From the NCBI GenBank assembly GCA_028290085.1, contig JAQGKN010000586.1, positions 1-6,374 of the forward strand: 6,374 nucleotides of DNA, read 5' to 3'. Position numbers and translations under genes: made by a program. Positions 1 through 6,354 of the stretch are shown here, piece after piece (position 1 is the stretch's first letter; each line of letters begins with the position of its first letter). The notes beneath the pieces are model-generated. The model was given only the letters and a program-made list of their open reading frames with translations, searched no databases and was not told the origin of the DNA. Origin of the DNA: Hyphomicrobiales bacterium (lineage in GTDB: Bacteria > Pseudomonadota > Alphaproteobacteria > Rhizobiales > Beijerinckiaceae).

Positions 1-371
1 CCATGCCCCATGAATTCCCAACCGGCTTCGTGCGCGGCTTCGCAAGCCTCCCGATAAATCTCGCAGGCCGAGCCGTTGACGGCGAAGGTCGCCTTGAGTT
101 TGCGGTCGGACAGCGTCTCGAGGAAGCGCCAGAATCCGACGCGCATTCCATACTCATGCCAGGCCCAGTTCGGCACGTCGGGCAGAAGCGGCTGGCCCAT
201 GGGAGGCGGCAGAACCGTGCGCGGCATGGCCGCCTCGGGGCTCCAGTTTTCGACATTGACGATCGTCCAGACGACCACACGCGCGTCGCCGGGCAGCCGC
301 AGAGCTTTGCGACGATGGATCGGCGTATAGGAGAGCCTATCTCGAACCGATGTGCCGGGTGTGGTCGTCAT
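1..371 (-). CDS. PuuE-like polysaccharide deacetylase (CE4 fold), N-terminal part, cut by the window edge
   Basis: The ORF opens at an ATG (371-369) and stays open to base 1, giving 123 codons of what should be a protein of roughly 300 residues. The product starts MTTTPGTSVRDRLSYTPIH. It shows a VVVWTIVNVENW strand at about residues 32-43, a proline-rich loop with PNWAWHEYG at 67-75, a GFWRFLE helix at 79-85, ATFAVNG at 94-100, and WEFMGH at 118-123 where the window ends. This order is typical of the uncharacterised branch of carbohydrate esterase family 4 proteins that resemble PuuE allantoinase; the final His would be the first metal-ligand His of motif 2. The substrate cannot be told: such proteins may act on small cyclic amides or acylated compounds rather than polysaccharide. 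A GGAA sits five bases before the ATG. The small ORF upstream on the same strand ends 13 bp away, so the two may be co-transcribed. Family call is fairly sure, function is not. Confidence 0.85.
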   Translation of the reverse strand, partial: MTTTPGTSVRDRLSYTPIHRRKALRLPGDARVVVWTIVNVENWSPEAAMPRTVLPPPMGQPLLPDVPNWAWHEYGMRVGFWRFLETLSDRKLKATFAVNGSACEIYREACEAAHEAGWEFMGH

Positions 372-384
372 GGGAGTTCCGTTT

Positions 385-618
385 TCAGACAAGAGGCGTA
401 TTCAGGAGCAACCTCCCAGATTGTGCAGGAAGGAAGGCTTTCGTAAAGACCTTCTCCTCAGGCATTTTATCAGTGATGGCAAAAGGCTTCAGCGTCTCCT
501 CGATAGAGGCCACCATGCGCGTGTCGTCGACGCTGTTGATAAATTCCGCATCGACGAACGAGAGGGACAGGACCGTGCCGGCGCGCGGATCGGCCGGGCG
601 TGCCGATGGGCCTGCCAT
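385..618 (-). CDS. small hypothetical protein or remnant, 77 aa
   Basis: This minus-strand ORF starts at ATG 618-616 and ends in TGA at 385-387. I do not recognise the product. Its central part (LSLSFVDAEFINSVDDTR, then MVASIEETLKPFAI and MPEEKVFTKAFLP) has balanced, protein-like composition with GC-rich third positions, unlike the Arg/Ser/Pro-rich shadow frames nearby. Third-position GC falls toward the C-terminus. No signal peptide or membrane segment is visible. No clear Shine-Dalgarno precedes the ATG. The frame stays open upstream to about 696, with TTG 693 and ATG 687 as other starts, but these would overlap the divergent SRAP gene and read as low-complexity Arg/Pro/Ser sequence. Its stop lies 13 bp before the PuuE-like gene, suggesting a shared transcript. 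It could be a real small gene, the C-terminal remnant of a decayed gene, or chance coding potential. Confidence 0.42.
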   Translation of the reverse strand: MAGPSARPADPRAGTVLSLSFVDAEFINSVDDTRMVASIEETLKPFAITDKMPEEKVFTKAFLPAQSGRLLLNTPLV

Positions 619-685
619 GTGATGCCGGGAACAAGCCCGCGTGGCCGATGTTGCCGGGAAGCGGCGGATTTGCGATGGCGGACGC

Positions 686-1264
686 ATGTGCAACGACTAT
701 GGAAACAATGTGCCCTACAGCGCCTATCTGGAGGCCTTCAGCGAGATCAGGGTGCCCTTCACGCCTCTCCACGACGCTCCCAATCTCGAGCCGCGTGACG
801 ACATCTGGCCGACCGAGCTTGCCCCTGTCATCCGCAGGACCAAGGGCGGCGTGGAGCTAGTACAGCTCAAATGGGGGCTTGATCCGGGGCGGCCCAAGGC
901 GCCCGTCGTGATCAACTTCCGATCAGAGGGCCGCCGCTTTGCGCACGGACGCTGCCTTGTCCCGGCATCTCACTTCTTCGAGTTCACCGGCGCGAAATCG
1001 CCGAAGTCCAAGTGGCGTTTCACCAAGGAGGACGAGCCCTGGTTCTGCTTCGCTGGGCTTTGGCGCGCGGCCGCGCACGGCGGGCCGGGTGCTTACGCGA
1101 TCCTGACGACAGCGCCTGGGCCGGACGTCGCACCCATTCACAATCGACAGGTCGTTGTGCTGGAGCGCGCGGAGTGGATGGCCTGGCTCGATCTTACACG
1201 GCCCGAGGCCGAGCTTTTGCGCCCCCTCGCCGCCGGCCGCCTTCGCGTCGAACAGGTCCGGTGA
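686..1264 (+). CDS. SOS response-associated peptidase family protein (SRAP, YedK/HMCES type)
   Basis: The 192-residue product belongs to the SRAP family, whose members crosslink covalently to abasic sites in single-stranded DNA through an N-terminal Cys and shield them. The start was set at ATG 686 because it gives MCNDYG, with Cys2 exposed after Met removal as the chemistry requires; the in-frame GTG at 641 would bury it behind 15 residues. Equivalents of the other active-site residues are visible: Asn77 in VVINFRSEG, Glu99 in SHFFEFTG, and His152 with Arg154 in PIHNRQVVVL. LKWGLDPG at 61-68 matches the family's WGL strand. The motifs diverge from the usual NARSE, GFYEW and HDRMP forms, and the protein is somewhat shorter than E. 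coli YedK (about 220 residues), so it belongs to a divergent branch. Ribosome binding is weak (GGCGGA close to the ATG). I saw no alphaproteobacterial LexA box upstream, so SOS control is not supported here. Confidence 0.9.
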   Translation: MCNDYGNNVPYSAYLEAFSEIRVPFTPLHDAPNLEPRDDIWPTELAPVIRRTKGGVELVQLKWGLDPGRPKAPVVINFRSEGRRFAHGRCLVPASHFFEFTGAKSPKSKWRFTKEDEPWFCFAGLWRAAAHGGPGAYAILTTAPGPDVAPIHNRQVVVLERAEWMAWLDLTRPEAELLRPLAAGRLRVEQVR

Positions 1265-1421
1265 CGCAAATCTGCACCGGGTCGCGGATCCTCTCGAGGA
1301 GCACCTCGTCGTCCGCAACTATATGCCGCGCGACGAGCGGCGTGGGCTGGGTTATCGATGCACCGTTGCACCTTCAGCTTTCATACCCACCTGCATTTTT
1401 CGTTTGGATAAGGCGCCGCTC
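1265..1421 (+). other. intergenic region upstream of the secreted deacetylase
   Basis: These 157 bases separate the SRAP stop from the deacetylase start on the same strand. An inverted repeat, CTCGTCG at 1305-1311 and CGACGAG at 1331-1337 with a 19-base loop, could form a modest stem. It has no T-run after it, so it is not a convincing terminator. The last 50 bases are less GC-rich (CTGCATTTTTCG around 1391-1402), which fits a promoter or leader for the deacetylase, but I cannot assign a -35/-10 pair with confidence. No small ORF here looks coding. Confidence 0.4.
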
Positions 1422-2393
1422 ATGTTTGGATCCGGACGCAGTCTGTCGCTAACCATTGCCTCGCTGGTATGCCTGATCACATGCGGCTCTGCTGTTGCGC
1501 AAAGTGTAGCTAAACCGGCGAGCGCTCCTGAAACGGCGCCCATGGCGCAGTCCGGCGGCGCCGAAGCCTGTAGCCGCAAAAATGCTCTCGGCACGTCGCG
1601 GGTGCTCGAGGTCGGCACGACGGGTGGACTCGAGGTCGGGTTCAAGACCTATCGGCACAGCCTCCTGCTCGATGACAAAGAGGTTGTGCTCACGTTCGAC
1701 GACGGCCCCGTTCCCGGCTCTACCGAGCAGGTGCTCGACGCGCTCAAGGCGGAATGCGTTAAAGCGACGTTCTTTCTCATCGGACGAAATGCGCAGGATC
1801 ATCCAAATCTGGTCCGGCGGGAGATCGCCGAGGGGCACACGATCGGCAGCCATTCCTGGTCGCATCCGGAAAAGACACTGCGCGGACTGAGCGAGGCCGC
1901 CGCTCAAGCTGAAATTGTCGATGGCATCTCAGCCGTTCAGACAGCCGCGGGAATGGAAGCCTACGTCGCCGGCAAACCACGCGTGTCCTTCTTCCGCTTT
2001 CCCGGCTTCGCGGACACGGTTGCCACGCGCGCCCTTTTGCGGGACCGCAATATCGGCGTCTTTGGCGCCGACTTGTGGGCGTCCGACTGGACATCCATCA
2101 CTCCCTCGGCGGAGCTGCGCCTCATCCTGCAGAGGCTAGATCACGAGCGACGCGGCATCATTCTGTTTCATGACACGCGACCGCAGACGGCCGCCATGCT
2201 GCCGTCTTTTCTCGCGGAGCTGAAAAGAAAAGGGTATCGCGTCGTCCACATGGTGCCGGGCAGCGGTACCCCCGGCACTCTGCGCGATGCGCTACCGGCA
2301 TGGAGCTCGGAGACAGAAGCCATTCTGAAACAGGTGATGCCCGGCCTTCTGCGCCCGAAGGCGAGTACGCCCAAGGTCAAACACGAGATGTGA
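1422..2393 (+). CDS. secreted polysaccharide deacetylase, NodB-homology domain (CE4)
   Basis: The 323-residue product is a metal-dependent N-deacetylase of carbohydrate esterase family 4, a group acting on chitooligosaccharides, peptidoglycan or exopolysaccharide. All catalytic motifs are visible: TFDDGP at 91-96 (base Asp93, metal ligand Asp94), HSWSH at 144-148 (metal ligands His144 and His148), RFPGF at 192-196, a LWASDW motif at 218-223, and LFHDT at 248-252 with catalytic His250. The start at 1422 gives a classic signal peptide: Arg6, a hydrophobic stretch at 8-20, and a likely cut after AVA at 24-26. An AAGG lies eight bases upstream. The open frame extends further 5' to 1155, but that part overlaps SRAP and is low quality. 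LITC at 18-21 is a poor lipobox, so the protein is probably periplasmic or exported rather than a lipoprotein. A linker rich in Ala, Pro and Ser (27-50) follows the signal. The exact substrate cannot be read from sequence. Confidence 0.92.
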   Translation: MFGSGRSLSLTIASLVCLITCGSAVAQSVAKPASAPETAPMAQSGGAEACSRKNALGTSRVLEVGTTGGLEVGFKTYRHSLLLDDKEVVLTFDDGPVPGSTEQVLDALKAECVKATFFLIGRNAQDHPNLVRREIAEGHTIGSHSWSHPEKTLRGLSEAAAQAEIVDGISAVQTAAGMEAYVAGKPRVSFFRFPGFADTVATRALLRDRNIGVFGADLWASDWTSITPSAELRLILQRLDHERRGIILFHDTRPQTAAMLPSFLAELKRKGYRVVHMVPGSGTPGTLRDALPAWSSETEAILKQVMPGLLRPKASTPKVKHEM

Positions 2394-2403
2394 CCGGACA
2401 GCG

Positions 2404-2862
2404 TCAGCGCGTCCACTGCATGGAGAGCGTGCGCAGGCCGGAGCTGGGATTGGTGCCCTCGCCCGTCTGGCGAAAGCCCTCGCGCAGATAGAAAGCGACG
2501 GCGCGTGGATTATCGACATTGACGTCGAGGCGCACGCCATTCGGACATGCGGACTTCACAGACGTCATGAGACGATGCGCAACGCCACCTCCCAATGCGT
2601 CGAGCGCTACCGCGATCTGGTCGAGCCAGCCCGACGTGGCATCATAAAGCGCAAAGCCGAGGATGCAGCCAGCACCGTCCTTTGCGACAACGAGTTGCGG
2701 GACCGTCTCGAAGCGCGCGAGCAGCCAGGCACGCCGCGCCGTGAAATCGATGTCCGGCAGGATCGCCGACCAGCTCGCGACCCAGAGATCCGCCATGGCC
2801 TCGCGGTCCTCGATGGAGGCTGCGGCCGACAGGTTGCAATCGCGCGGTAGGTGCGAGTTCAT
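2404..2862 (-). CDS. GNAT family N-acetyltransferase
   Basis: The 152-residue product has the GNAT layout for moving an acetyl group from acetyl-CoA to an amine. Visible elements are an N-terminal helix with AMADLWVASWSAILPD at 22-37, the strand PQLVVAKD at 55-62 then GCILGFAL at 65-72, the central strand and acetyl-CoA pyrophosphate loop LDQIAVALDALGGGVAHRLM at 80-99, the strand VRLDVNVDN at 110-118, and the C-terminal NPRAVAFYLREGFRQTGE at 118-135. The spacing and the N-x-x-A-x-x-F-Y-x-x-x-G-F signature are standard. The substrate (protein N-terminus, small amine or antibiotic) cannot be inferred. The ATG at 2862 is the first Met of the frame; no good ribosome binding site precedes it. It lies 51 bp downstream of the hybrid kinase on the same strand, with a GC-rich hairpin between, so it may be read through from the kinase at reduced level. 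Its stop faces the deacetylase stop with 10 bp between. Confidence 0.9.
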   Translation of the reverse strand: MNSHLPRDCNLSAAASIEDREAMADLWVASWSAILPDIDFTARRAWLLARFETVPQLVVAKDGAGCILGFALYDATSGWLDQIAVALDALGGGVAHRLMTSVKSACPNGVRLDVNVDNPRAVAFYLREGFRQTGEGTNPSSGLRTLSMQWTR

Positions 2863-2874
2863 GAGGCTAAGGTA

Positions 2875-2893
2875 CAGCGCCGGGCGGGCGCTG
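2875..2893 (-). terminator. GC-rich hairpin between the kinase and acetyltransferase genes (weak terminator or attenuator)
   Basis: A perfect 7-bp stem, CAGCGCC pairing with GGCGCTG, encloses a 5-base loop. It lies 20 bp after the kinase stop and 12 bp before the acetyltransferase ATG, so on the minus transcript it falls in the leader of the acetyltransferase. No U-run follows (TACCTTAGCCTC comes next), so it is at best a partial terminator, an RNA-processing or stability element, or a structure that shades the acetyltransferase start. It could also be chance in such GC-rich DNA. Confidence 0.3.
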
Positions 2894-2913
2894 CAAGACT
2901 TTGGCGCCGGCCC

Positions 2914-5670
2914 TTACTTCTCGCGCGTCCCATCGAGAATGGCGCGGACCTTCGTTGCCATAGCGTCCATCGTGAACGGCTTCGAAATCATGTCCATCCC
3001 GGTATCGAGAAAAGCGCCCCGGTCTATCGCGTCAGGCGCATAGGCTGTCATGAAGAGGACTGGAAGATCGGGCCGTTTCTGCCGCGCGATTTCCGCAACC
3101 TGCCGGCCATTGAGTCCGGGGAGGCCAACATCGGTGATCAGCAAGCGGATGGGCGCGGTTGAATCGAGAACCTGCAGAGCTTCCTGTCCGTCGTGCGATT
3201 CGATGCCAGTGTAATTGAGCTCCTGGAGCACATCGAGCACCAGAAGACGAACCGACGCGTCGTCCTCGATCACCAACACCTGTTCGCCACTGCCGGAGGG
3301 CGTATGTGTGCGCGCAGACGTGTCCTCGATGAGCATTTCGCCGCCGTGCACCGGCAGATACAATGTCACCGATGTGCCACGCCCGACGACGCTGTCGATG
3401 ACGAGATGGCCCCGGCTTTGTTGCACGAATCCGTCGATCATCGACAGGCCGAGGCCCGTGCCCTTGCCGATCGGCTTGGTTGTAAAGAACGGTTCGAACG
3501 CACGCTCCAGGACTTCCGCCGGCATGCCGGAGCCTGTGTCGCTCACAGTGAGACAGGCGTATTCGCCGGGCGGAATGTCATCGGGCACCGCAGAGATGCG
3601 GCGCTGTATAGCCACACGCCGGGCCTCGATTGTCAGGCGGCCGCCTTGTGCCATCGCGTCGCGCGCGTTGAGCGCGAGATTCAACACTGCGCTTTCGAGC
3701 TGGTTCGGGTCGATGATGGCGAGCAATACACGGTCATCGACACGCACCACGAGTTCAATCTGTTCACCGAGCGTGCGGCGCAGAAGCTCTTCCATGGAGC
3801 GGGCCAGAACGTTCACGTCGAAGGGCTTGCTGTCGAGCGGCTGGCGGCGTGAAAACGCGAGCAGGCGATGCGTCAGTGCGGCAGCGCGTTGCGCCGAACT
3901 GGTCGCAGCATCCATGAAGCGATCGAGATCATCGATACGCCCGCTCTCGATGCGCCGCTTGACGATGTCGAGACAGCCGATGACGCCAGTGAGCATGTTG
4001 TTGAAATCATGAGCGAGCCCGCCGGTCAGCTGGCCGACAGCCTCCATCTTCTGGCTTTGGCGCAGCTCGTCCTGCAATTGAAGGCGCGTCGTGACATCGC
4101 GGCCAACGCAGTAAAGGTCCTCGTCCTCTGCGGTTATCGTCCAATTGATGCAACGCCACTCGCCATCGTGAGCGACGAGATGCAGATCGAAATCGGGGAC
4201 GGACCGACCAGCGGCGACATCAGCGAGAATGCTTTGAAACGCCGCTTTTTCGTCAGGATGCACGAGGGCGTCGAAACGCGTTCCAATGAGATCCTCAGCG
4301 GGATAACCGAGTTCCTGCGTCCAGGCCGGATTGACGGCCTTCTGAACGCCCTGCGGATCGCAGACGTTGAACAGGTCGCGCGAAAGATTCCACACACGGT
4401 CGCGTTCGCGCGTACGCGCCCGCACACGGTCCTCGAGAGTGAGATTCAACTCGCGCAGCCTGTCCTGGACCTGCTTCGATCCAGTGACGTCGTAGATAGC
4501 GCCCATGAAACAGAGGCCACCGCCTTCCTCGCGCACCTGGCCGCGCAGTGCGAGCCAGCGCTCGCTGCCATCGTCGGCACGGCGTATGCGAATTTCGCTA
4601 TATGGCAATTCGCCGCTCAATGCGGATGCGACACCGCCGATGAGGGGAGCATCGTCCGGATGTACCACTGAATTGATCGTGCGCACCGGCAGCACTTTGG
4701 CTGGATGAAAGCCGAGCAGGCGGCAGAACTCCTCGGACACTTCCGCCGTGCCGAAGCCGCTTTCATAGAGGAACGTGCCGACGCCGCCCGCCGTTTGCGC
4801 GAGTTGCAATTGTTCCTCGACGCGCTTCTGGTCGGTGATGTCCGTCTGGACACCGCTGAAACGCACCGGCTGATCGTCGCCGTCGAGATGCGAGCGCCCG
4901 CGTGCGGACACCCAACGGACCGAACCGTCGCTTGAGCGGATGCGATAATCGCGCGCGAACACTTCGGCTCCCTGCAGCGCAGCGGCAACGGCGATGCGGA
5001 CGCGCAGACGATCATCCGGATGAATGGTCGAAAAGAATAGTCGGCCGGGGACACCACTCGACGCCTCGGTGGGTGAAAGCCCGCAGAGGGTCGCAAAGCG
5101 CACGTCGGCATAAAGCGTTTCCGAGGCAATGTCCCACTCCCACGCGCCACTGGCGCCTGCAAGCTTCCAGCCGAGCTCGACCTGTTCGCCGATGCGCGCG
5201 AGCTCCTGACGTTTCGACGAAAGAATGCTTTCCAGATCGCGCGCATCGCGGGCGGCCATCGCGTCGGCGGCGGTGACGAGGATATAGACCTCATGGCCGC
5301 TCTCATTTGCGATGGGCGTCAGTGTCAGCACGTTCCAGAAACTCGATCCGTCGTCACGGCGCGTGCGCACCTGCAAGCTTGCGGACTCGCCTTCCGGCAA
5401 AGCATCGAGTGTGGCCGTGGTTTCAGCCTGGCCGATCCAGTCGTCGAGACGGCACTCGCTTGCGGCAATATCTGTCGCGCCGACGCCTGTTAATTCTGTG
5501 AAGGCGGCGTTAACGAGGATAAGCGGACGACCGGGGCGTGCCGCATCGGCAATTGCCACGGCCATGCCCGACTTTATCAATGGCTGAAGCATCGGGCCGG
5601 CAAACCGGCGCAGGCGCACCCAATGCGCGCCCATTTGCTCGGCAGGATCGGCTTTCAGCATCTCCGTCAT
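2914..5670 (-). CDS. soluble hybrid sensor histidine kinase: LOV-like PAS, three PAS, HisKA, HATPase, receiver
   Basis: The 918-residue product senses a signal through stacked PAS modules, autophosphorylates on His, and passes phosphate to its own receiver. PAS1 (about 28-136) is LOV-like, with VNAAFTELTG, ECRL around Cys73 and DDGSSFWN. PAS2 (about 166-280) has WEWDI, HPDD and SGVQTDITD. PAS3 spans about 290-398, and PAS4 about 425-528. A coiled linker at 400-424 precedes PAS4. HisKA carries QSQKMEAVGQLTGGLAHDFNN with phosphoacceptor His554. HATPase_c shows the N box NLALNARDAM (664-673), G1 DTGSGMP (711-717), F box FEPFFTTK (725-732) and G2 GKGTGLGLS (735-743). The receiver (about 797-913) has acidic Glu802, Asp803 and Asp804, phosphoacceptor Asp847, Thr875 and Lys897, so all catalytic residues are present. 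No membrane segment is seen, so the protein is cytosolic. The ATG at 5670 is the first in frame; GGAG lies 14 bases upstream, a loose fit. It begins 27 bp after the CheC-like stop. There is no output or Hpt domain, so a separate partner is expected. Confidence 0.95.
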   Translation of the reverse strand: MTEMLKADPAEQMGAHWVRLRRFAGPMLQPLIKSGMAVAIADAARPGRPLILVNAAFTELTGVGATDIAASECRLDDWIGQAETTATLDALPEGESASLQVRTRRDDGSSFWNVLTLTPIANESGHEVYILVTAADAMAARDARDLESILSSKRQELARIGEQVELGWKLAGASGAWEWDIASETLYADVRFATLCGLSPTEASSGVPGRLFFSTIHPDDRLRVRIAVAAALQGAEVFARDYRIRSSDGSVRWVSARGRSHLDGDDQPVRFSGVQTDITDQKRVEEQLQLAQTAGGVGTFLYESGFGTAEVSEEFCRLLGFHPAKVLPVRTINSVVHPDDAPLIGGVASALSGELPYSEIRIRRADDGSERWLALRGQVREEGGGLCFMGAIYDVTGSKQVQDRLRELNLTLEDRVRARTRERDRVWNLSRDLFNVCDPQGVQKAVNPAWTQELGYPAEDLIGTRFDALVHPDEKAAFQSILADVAAGRSVPDFDLHLVAHDGEWRCINWTITAEDEDLYCVGRDVTTRLQLQDELRQSQKMEAVGQLTGGLAHDFNNMLTGVIGCLDIVKRRIESGRIDDLDRFMDAATSSAQRAAALTHRLLAFSRRQPLDSKPFDVNVLARSMEELLRRTLGEQIELVVRVDDRVLLAIIDPNQLESAVLNLALNARDAMAQGGRLTIEARRVAIQRRISAVPDDIPPGEYACLTVSDTGSGMPAEVLERAFEPFFTTKPIGKGTGLGLSMIDGFVQQSRGHLVIDSVVGRGTSVTLYLPVHGGEMLIEDTSARTHTPSGSGEQVLVIEDDASVRLLVLDVLQELNYTGIESHDGQEALQVLDSTAPIRLLITDVGLPGLNGRQVAEIARQKRPDLPVLFMTAYAPDAIDRGAFLDTGMDMISKPFTMDAMATKVRAILDGTREK

Positions 5671-5697
5671 CGCGGCTCGCCCAACTCCAATGATACT

Positions 5698-6354
5698 TCA
5701 GACGGGCATATCAGCGGCTCCGTCGGAGCCGATCACACGCTGGATGAAATCCCTGATGAGACTTTTTAGCGCCTCGACCGAAGGCAGATCCATGAGCATC
5801 GCGATATAGCCGCGGATGTTGCGGCCGCTGATCGCGAAGTTGATGTAGAGAAACAGAACCACACCGTCGCCCGACGTCAACGACGCCACTGTGAAGATAT
5901 CGCGTCCCTCCGCATGCACGACCTCGGGCAGTGACATCGAGAGCGGGCGCTGAAGCATGTTGGCCATGGTCGCCAGACACCCGTTGAGCACGATGTTGCC
6001 GGTTTCCGCGAGCGCCTCGTCTTCAATCTCGGCGACGTCCTTTTCGGAAAGGTGATCACCGGTGACGGCACGCACGAGCGAAAGGCTGTTGGAAGCCGGG
6101 AAGATCAGCATTGCGCGGCCAGAGAAGGCGCCCGAGAAATCCTGATGCACGGCCACGAGCTGATCGCTTTCGCGCTCACGTATCAGGGTCGTCGCGGTGG
6201 CGCGGCTGACGACTTCGACCGAGGGTACGGACAACAAAACCTGTTCGCCAACCATCTTGCGCAAGCTGGACGCTGCGCGACTGACGCCGATGTTGACCAG
6301 TTCGGTGAGAGCGTCGCGCTCAAGGTCGCTCAGTACCGACCTTGGGTCAGTCAT
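5698..6354 (-). CDS. CheC-like CheY-P phosphatase
   Basis: The 218-residue product matches the CheC/CheX/FliY phosphatases, which remove phosphate from CheY-type receiver domains using a Glu and an Asn on a surface helix. The family pattern D/S-x3-E-x2-N-x22-P is met exactly at Asp14, Glu18, Asn21 and Pro44. It recurs at Glu113, Glu117, Asn120 and Pro143, where Glu replaces the first Asp/Ser. Two intact sites point to a CheC-like, two-site enzyme. FSGAFSGRAMLIFP (73-86) is the usual core strand between the repeats, and GVVLFLYINF (164-173) is a likely C-terminal strand. There is no signal peptide or membrane segment, nor the FliN-like domain of FliY. It lies 27 bp before the hybrid kinase on the same strand, so its target is plausibly that receiver or a linked response regulator rather than the flagellar CheY. 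No Shine-Dalgarno precedes the ATG; start-stop overlap with an upstream frame could explain this. Confidence 0.88.
   Translation of the reverse strand: MTDPRSVLSDLERDALTELVNIGVSRAASSLRKMVGEQVLLSVPSVEVVSRATATTLIRERESDQLVAVHQDFSGAFSGRAMLIFPASNSLSLVRAVTGDHLSEKDVAEIEDEALAETGNIVLNGCLATMANMLQRPLSMSLPEVVHAEGRDIFTVASLTSGDGVVLFLYINFAISGRNIRGYIAMLMDLPSVEALKSLIRDFIQRVIGSDGAADMPV

Noticed and set aside
3..446. Plus-strand ORFs at 3-446 and 76-330
   Set aside because: They are antisense to the PuuE-like gene, which has clear family motifs on the minus strand; the plus products are low in hydrophobic structure and show no domain.
641..685. GTG at 641 as the SRAP start
   Set aside because: It would add 15 residues before the catalytic Cys, which must be residue 2 for the SRAP reaction.
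619..685. LexA (SOS) box in the divergent gap before SRAP
   Set aside because: Only one GAAC half-site is seen; no GAAC or GTTC direct repeat with the seven-base spacing of alphaproteobacterial LexA sites.
1305..1337. Inverted repeat after SRAP as an intrinsic terminator
   Set aside because: The loop is 19 bases and no T-run follows; in such GC-rich DNA a 7-bp repeat can be chance.
1155..1421. 5' extension of the deacetylase frame to 1155
   Set aside because: It overlaps SRAP and reads as Arg/Pro/Ser-rich noise; the ATG at 1422 begins a clean signal peptide.
1473..1484. Lipobox (LITC) in the deacetylase signal peptide
   Set aside because: Thr sits at the -1 position, where Gly, Ala or Ser is expected, and a good AVA signal peptidase I site follows within a few residues.
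3193..4671. Long plus-strand ORFs (3193-3852, 3215-4012, 3868-4671) opposite the kinase gene
   Set aside because: They mirror the minus-strand frame of an unmistakable histidine kinase; their products show no motifs, and such open antisense frames are common in GC-rich coding DNA.
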